DNA of 64,000 nucleotides from Jilunia laotingensis (GTDB lineage: Bacteria; Bacteroidota; Bacteroidia; Bacteroidales; Bacteroidaceae): NCBI RefSeq assembly GCF_014385165.1, contig NZ_JACRTF010000001.1:3100001-3164000 (forward strand), given 5' to 3'. The stretch's first letter is position 1, and every line of letters starts with the position of its first letter. Below the pieces are notes generated by a model. That model made no database searches, was not told where the DNA came from, and saw only the letters and a list, made by a program, of their open reading frames with translations. Position numbers and translations under genes: made by a program. Below are positions 60,037-64,000 of the stretch, in pieces.

Positions 60037-61932
60037 ATGAAAAAGTATTACTTTTTTGCGTTTGCATTTGCAGGACTTACGCAACTTTCAGCGCAAGTAC
60101 AAAGTCCGTTATTTACAGAGTTGAAAACTCCGGTGGTTATCGATGGACAAAATTCTGATTTTCCAATGCTTTATGAAGCTGCTGCGGCATGGGGAGATTA
60201 TGATAATGACGGTTATCTTGATCTACTTCTGTCGGGAGTAGGGGCAGAAGGAGTACAAACCTTACTTTTTAAAAATAATGGGGGGAATAGTTTTACAAAA
60301 ATAGCCACGACTTTTCCTGGTTTGAGATCGTCTAATGCAACGTGGTTTGATTATAACAACGATGGCAATTTGGATTTGTTTCTTGCAGGTAAAAAAGAAG
60401 ATGGTTCTTTATATTCCGGACTTTGGAAAAATAAAGGAAATGATGCTGGTTTTGAAGAAGTGTTTATGGGAACTTTCCCTCAGATTAATAATGGTGATGG
60501 AAATAAATCTAACCGTTATGTGATTGCAGCTGACTATGATGGTGATGGTTGGACAGATTTGTATGTACAGGGACGTACTGAAGGAGGAGATAAGAATAAA
60601 GGCATTGCATACTTATTTCGCAATGTAAACGGTGAGAGCTTCGAACGTATTGACAAACCTGTCAAAAATAAAATGAGTACGGGTGATGCCAAACCATTCA
60701 TTCAATTGTCTGGTGGAGGTGCCGCATGGGCGGATTATGACGGTGATGGTTTCGTTGACCTTTTAGTTTCGGGTGAAGGTATAGATGCAGATAAATATGA
60801 TGCTGATTATGGTTATCATGGCAGCTACAATGGGGCTGTTTATAAGAATAACGGTGATGGCACTTTTGCAGAACCTATAGAATTCAAAGGTACAGAAGAA
60901 GGAAATGCTGTTTGGTTAGATTATGATAATAATGGCAAATTGGATTTTGCTGTTGCCGGAGTAAGATGGGATGAAGATGCCAGTTGGAACTGGCGTGGTG
61001 ATCTGTATGTAAATGGTGCCCAAGGATTCACATCGTATGCATCTGCTGTGACCGGTTTACCGGGTAATAAACAATCCGTTTCTCTAGATGCCGGTGATGC
61101 TAATAATGATGGTTTCAGTGATATACTTTATTTGAATGCTACGGATGCTGCCGATGCTATATACTTGAATAATGGTGGTGGTACAGAAGCACCTATGTTT
61201 ACCGCTTCTCCGCTTGCATATGGAGATCAGGCCGCCCAAAGAGGTGGTACGGCTAATTTTGTTGATTTTGATAATGATGGTAACTTGGATGCTTTCCTTG
61301 TAGGTTATGCCGATGCCCAAGGTTCGCATGCCCGTTTGATGAAGAATGAACTTGGGAATGGAATTACAGCTAATCAGGCTCCAGGGCTTCCTACTAACCT
61401 AAAGGTTTCCCCGGGTTCCAATGGTATCGTAATGTTCTCCTGGGATGCACCGGAAGATGACACGACTCCCTCGGCCGCTTTAAAATACAATTTATATATA
61501 AAGCAAGGGGATGTTGTCAGAATGACTGTTCCTGCGGATCTGACCACCGGACGTTTGAAGGTATCTGAAGTTTCAGGTTTGATTTCTAAAAGAGTGTTGT
61601 ACAAAGTTTCAGGTTTAACCGGAGAATATACATGGGGTGTACAGGCGATTGATAATGCCAAGGCTGCCGGCAAATTTGTCAATTATAATTCAACAGGTAT
61701 TACGGAATCAAGTGCTACTACTGTCAAAGTGTTCGGTGATAAAGAAGTGATTCGTATTTCAACAACTCAAATGATTGACGGTACTGTGAATGTATATTCT
61801 ATAGATGGCGTTAATGTATATGCTAGAACGGGAGAATTGAACAATGAAATTATCAGATTGAAAAAAGGAATTTATCTTGTCAATATAACTACCTCAAACC
61901 AAACTATTACTGAGAAGGTTATAGTGAAGTAA
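60037..61932 (+). CDS. FG-GAP/VCBS propeller protein with Por-type tail
   Basis: This 631-residue exported protein has a signal peptide (cut after about residue 19). Seven D-x-D-x-D-G-type calcium loops follow: DYDNDGYLDLLLSG, DYNNDGNLDLFLAG, DYDGDGWTDLYVQG, DYDGDGFVDLLVSG, DYDNNGKLDFAVAG, DANNDGFSDILY and DFDNDGNLDAFLVG. This number suggests a seven-bladed integrin-like propeller. A fibronectin-type III-like domain (about 447-550, NLKVSPGSNGIVMFSWDAPE) and a Por-type tail (about 560-631) follow. It is the last gene of the locus, 96 bases after GH97. It may bind the glycan or a partner at the cell surface; no enzyme motif is seen. Confidence 0.88.
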   Translation: MKKYYFFAFAFAGLTQLSAQVQSPLFTELKTPVVIDGQNSDFPMLYEAAAAWGDYDNDGYLDLLLSGVGAEGVQTLLFKNNGGNSFTKIATTFPGLRSSNATWFDYNNDGNLDLFLAGKKEDGSLYSGLWKNKGNDAGFEEVFMGTFPQINNGDGNKSNRYVIAADYDGDGWTDLYVQGRTEGGDKNKGIAYLFRNVNGESFERIDKPVKNKMSTGDAKPFIQLSGGGAAWADYDGDGFVDLLVSGEGIDADKYDADYGYHGSYNGAVYKNNGDGTFAEPIEFKGTEEGNAVWLDYDNNGKLDFAVAGVRWDEDASWNWRGDLYVNGAQGFTSYASAVTGLPGNKQSVSLDAGDANNDGFSDILYLNATDAADAIYLNNGGGTEAPMFTASPLAYGDQAAQRGGTANFVDFDNDGNLDAFLVGYADAQGSHARLMKNELGNGITANQAPGLPTNLKVSPGSNGIVMFSWDAPEDDTTPSAALKYNLYIKQGDVVRMTVPADLTTGRLKVSEVSGLISKRVLYKVSGLTGEYTWGVQAIDNAKAAGKFVNYNSTGITESSATTVKVFGDKEVIRISTTQMIDGTVNVYSIDGVNVYARTGELNNEIIRLKKGIYLVNITTSNQTITEKVIVK

Positions 61933-62029
61933 GATAAAGAGAATTTAATATAATGGGCTTGGCTGAACTTTTACAATTTTACTAAAGATTTATATAATTA
62001 TTATAGGTAAGAAGTTGTTTTAGAAAAGT

Positions 62030-62067
62030 AGAGGGTGCGTCTGTTTTGGCAGCGCACCCTCTCTCTT
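62030..62067. terminator. Terminator between the FG-GAP gene and RNase G gene
   Basis: Perfect 10-bp arms at 62030-62039 (AGAGGGTGCG) and 62053-62062 with a 13-base loop, then CTCTTTTT. It lies between convergent genes and can serve both. Confidence 0.88.
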
Positions 62068-62068
62068 T

Positions 62069-63643
62069 TTACTTAATCTCGATTTCTTCCTTCATGTCAA
62101 TCTCTTCTCCATGTGAATCGTAGAATACATATTCCAGGAAGGCGAGTTTCTGACTCGGAATAATCTTAATTCCAAAACCGTATTTCATTTGCCACTTTCG
62201 TTTCAAGGATAATATACCCTGATTGATGTAAGCGGCGATATACGGGTGGATGTGTAACGAGAATTTCTTTAACTTCAATTTATTGACCAGATAATCAATT
62301 TTGCTCTCCAGCGTATCCGTAAAAAGTATGGACGACTTGATGGTTCCTTTGCCGAAGCAAGTGGGACAGGTTTCGGTTGTGTTAATGTCCATAGCCGGAC
62401 GTACACGTTGCCTAGTAATTTGCATCAACCCAAACTTGCTGAGCGGCAAAATATTATGGCGCGCTCTGTCTTTCTGCATATTGGCGCACATACGTTCGTA
62501 AAGCTTCTGACGGTTTTCGGCTTCATTCATGTCAATGAAGTCTACAACAATGATACCACCCATATCTCTTAGCCTCAACTGGCGTGCCAGCTCGTCTGCA
62601 GCTCCCAGATTTACTTCGAGTGCGTTTCCTTCCTGCCCGTTGGCATTCTTGGTGCGGTTACCGCTGTTCACGTCAACTACGTGAAGCGCCTCAGTGTGCT
62701 CAATAATCAGGTAGGCACCACTCTTGTAGGATACTGTTTTACCAAACGATGATTTAATTTGTTTGGTGATACCGAAATTGTCGTAAATAGGAAGCTGACC
62801 TTTGTACAGTTTTACAATCTCGGCCCGTTCCGGAGCGATGAGACTGACATAGTCTTTGATTTCATTGTACACCGCCTCGTTGTTGACGTAAATATTTTCA
62901 AAAGAAGGGTTGAAGAGGTCGCGCAATAGACCTACTGCACGGCTTGTTTCTTCATAAATCAACGTCGGAAATTTGGTGGCTTTCTGTACTTTGGTGATAG
63001 CTTCTTCCCAGTGCTTAAGCAAAACTTTAAGTTCTCCATCAAGTTCGGCAACGCGTTTTCCTTCGGCTACGGTACGAACAATAACTCCGAAATTTTTCGG
63101 TTTAATGCTCATCAGCAGTTGTTTGAGGCGGGCACGTTCTTCGCTTGACTTAATTTTTTGTGAAACTGAAACTTTATCGTTGAAAGGAATCAACACGAGA
63201 TATCTTCCGGCAAATGAAAGCTCGGATGTCAGTCTCGGCCCTTTGGTAGAGATCGGTTCCTTTACGATTTGCACCACTACTTCTTGTCCTACCTTTAATG
63301 TGTTGGCAATTGTGCCGTCTTTGTCAAGGTCGGGAAGCAGGGTTGCTTTTGAAATAGGATTTAATTTTTTCTTGTCACTTAAAGTTTGCTTTACGAACTT
63401 CTCGAGAGAATTGAATTGAGGACCCAGGTCTAAATAATGAAGGAAAGCGTCTTTCTCGTAACCAACGTCCACAAAGCAGGCATTTAGTCCCGGCATCAAT
63501 TTCTTGACACGGCCCAAATACATATTGCCCACTGAAAAGGAAATGTTTCTTCCTTCACTTTGAAGTTCCACCAAGCTCTTGTCCTCAAGAAGAGCGATGG
63601 AAACCTCTTTGGGCTGTACGTCTACTACCAGTTCGCTTGTCAC
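62069..63643 (-). CDS. rng: Ribonuclease G/E family endoribonuclease
   Basis: This 524-residue single-strand-specific endoribonuclease has an N-terminal S1 domain (about 38-125, GNMYLGRVKKLMPGLNACFVDVGYEKDAFLH), an RNase H-like and 5' sensor region, and the DNase I-like catalytic part with metal-binding Asp in HVVDVNSGN and VVDFIDMNE. The zinc-link CPTCFGKG joins the dimer. Length and lack of a long C-terminal scaffold indicate RNase G rather than RNase E. It matures 16S rRNA and degrades mRNA. A 30-aa ribosomal-type gene and an HU gene lie upstream on the same strand. Confidence 0.95.
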   Translation of the reverse strand: MTSELVVDVQPKEVSIALLEDKSLVELQSEGRNISFSVGNMYLGRVKKLMPGLNACFVDVGYEKDAFLHYLDLGPQFNSLEKFVKQTLSDKKKLNPISKATLLPDLDKDGTIANTLKVGQEVVVQIVKEPISTKGPRLTSELSFAGRYLVLIPFNDKVSVSQKIKSSEERARLKQLLMSIKPKNFGVIVRTVAEGKRVAELDGELKVLLKHWEEAITKVQKATKFPTLIYEETSRAVGLLRDLFNPSFENIYVNNEAVYNEIKDYVSLIAPERAEIVKLYKGQLPIYDNFGITKQIKSSFGKTVSYKSGAYLIIEHTEALHVVDVNSGNRTKNANGQEGNALEVNLGAADELARQLRLRDMGGIIVVDFIDMNEAENRQKLYERMCANMQKDRARHNILPLSKFGLMQITRQRVRPAMDINTTETCPTCFGKGTIKSSILFTDTLESKIDYLVNKLKLKKFSLHIHPYIAAYINQGILSLKRKWQMKYGFGIKIIPSQKLAFLEYVFYDSHGEEIDMKEEIEIK

Positions 63644-63790
63644 AATTGTTTCCTAATTATTTGTTTTTAAAAATGAACAAATGAGTTTAATTATTGTTCG
63701 TATGAACTGGGCATTTAAACAAAGAACAAACTCGAAAGACGTTTGCTTCACAAGTTTGTTCCTTATTTCTGTCCAGAGTCAGACTAAAAA

Positions 63791-63883
63791 TTACTTTTTG
63801 CTTTTGTGTCTGTTCTTTCTTAGTCTTTTTTTACGCTTGTGCGTAGACATTTTATGTCTTTTTTTCTTCTTTCCGCTTGGCAT
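63791..63883 (-). CDS. 30-aa highly basic protein (AURKAIP1/COX24-like, small ribosomal type)
   Basis: A complete 31-codon frame (ATG at 63883, TAA at 63791) encodes a 30-residue peptide that is almost entirely Lys, Arg and His (MPSGKKKKRHKMSTHKRKKR, ending RHKSKK). From memory, this matches the short AURKAIP1/COX24-domain proteins annotated in Bacteroidetes and related to mitochondrial mS38 and mycobacterial bS22. In those relatives the peptide is buried in the small ribosomal subunit near the decoding centre. It lies between rng and HU on the same strand. The gene is easily missed because of its size. Confidence 0.85.
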   Translation of the reverse strand: MPSGKKKKRHKMSTHKRKKRLRKNRHKSKK

Positions 63884-63917
63884 AGCTTCAAAATTTTATG
63901 GTTAATACTCTTGTTTA

Positions 63918-64000
63918 TTATTTCTTTACTGAAATTGTAAATGTTTTGGCTGGTTTGAATGCCGGAATATTATGTTCAGGGATAATAATCGTAGTATTTT
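63918..64000 (-). CDS. HU family DNA-binding protein (3' end only)
   Basis: The minus strand from the right edge encodes the last 27 residues before TAA at 63918-63920: NTTIIIPEHNIPAFKPAKTF, ending SVKK. This is the end of a bacterial HU/IHF-type protein (the IPAFKPAK strand is characteristic). The rest of the gene lies outside the window. HU proteins bend and compact DNA. It would be the first visible gene of the minus-strand run leading to the 30-aa protein and rng. Confidence 0.85.
   Translation of the reverse strand, partial: NTTIIIPEHNIPAFKPAKTFTISVKK

Noticed and set aside
63681..63905. 74-codon plus-strand frame near the right end
   Set aside because: It is antisense to the 30-aa basic protein gene and rich in Phe/Leu, as expected from reading Lys-rich codons backwards.

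Overview
This window looks like a chromosomal segment of a gut Bacteroides species (species not determinable from the window alone). The evidence is a SusC/SusD pair with a GH97 glycosidase, many promoters matching the Bacteroides pattern TTTG-N19-21-TAnnTTTG, lipoproteins whose Cys is followed by acidic residues, Por-type C-terminal tails, a two-gene LysO exporter, and a 30-residue basic ribosomal-type protein beside an RNase G gene. No rRNA, tRNA or CRISPR array was found. One IS5-type element is present.

Layout. 1-16.6 kb: 3' end of a large secreted protein, rlmH, a DUF4783 protein with nadC, an ECF sigma operon (sigma, membrane anti-sigma-like protein fused to a beta-barrel-like domain, two exported proteins), a FabK-like flavoprotein, alanine dehydrogenase, an M23 peptidase and a C69 dipeptidase, a phosphohexomutase, a pyruvoyl-type histidine decarboxylase and nudC. 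16.7-25.2 kb: a nested 35-bp inverted repeat, an ABC-F gene with an upstream ORF that ends one base before its start, a split LysO exporter behind its own leader ORF, then a minus-strand block of cdd, an AraC regulator, rclC-like, rclA-like and a GNAT gene. This block resembles the E. coli reactive-chlorine locus.

25.3-39.6 kb is one large export and signalling block: HlyD adaptor, four MacB/FtsX permeases around a LolD-like ATPase, a membrane histidine kinase with a periplasmic binding-protein domain, TolC, and an NtrC-type sigma-54 activator with its NtrB-like kinase. A sigma-54-like site precedes tolC. 39.7-42.1 kb is a decayed locus: a lipoprotein, then a secreted-protein gene carrying a nonsense codon and apparently split by the IS5 element.

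42.1-45.7 kb holds aspD and aspT, the aspartate-decarboxylation and aspartate/alanine-exchange cycle. 46.0-51.5 kb is a tightly overlapping six-gene inositol-lipid operon: inositol-phosphate synthase, nucleotidyltransferase, ATP-grasp enzyme, CDP-alcohol phosphatidyltransferase, flippase-like membrane protein and HAD phosphatase. Its ATP-grasp member, and a displaced fourth aspartate in the phosphatidyltransferase motif, are the most promising leads to undescribed biology here.

51.6-61.9 kb is a small polysaccharide-utilisation locus: an AraC regulator (apparently frameshifted at its C-terminus), SusC, SusD, GH97 and an FG-GAP propeller protein. The window ends with minus-strand RNase G, the 30-aa basic protein and the 3' end of an HU gene.
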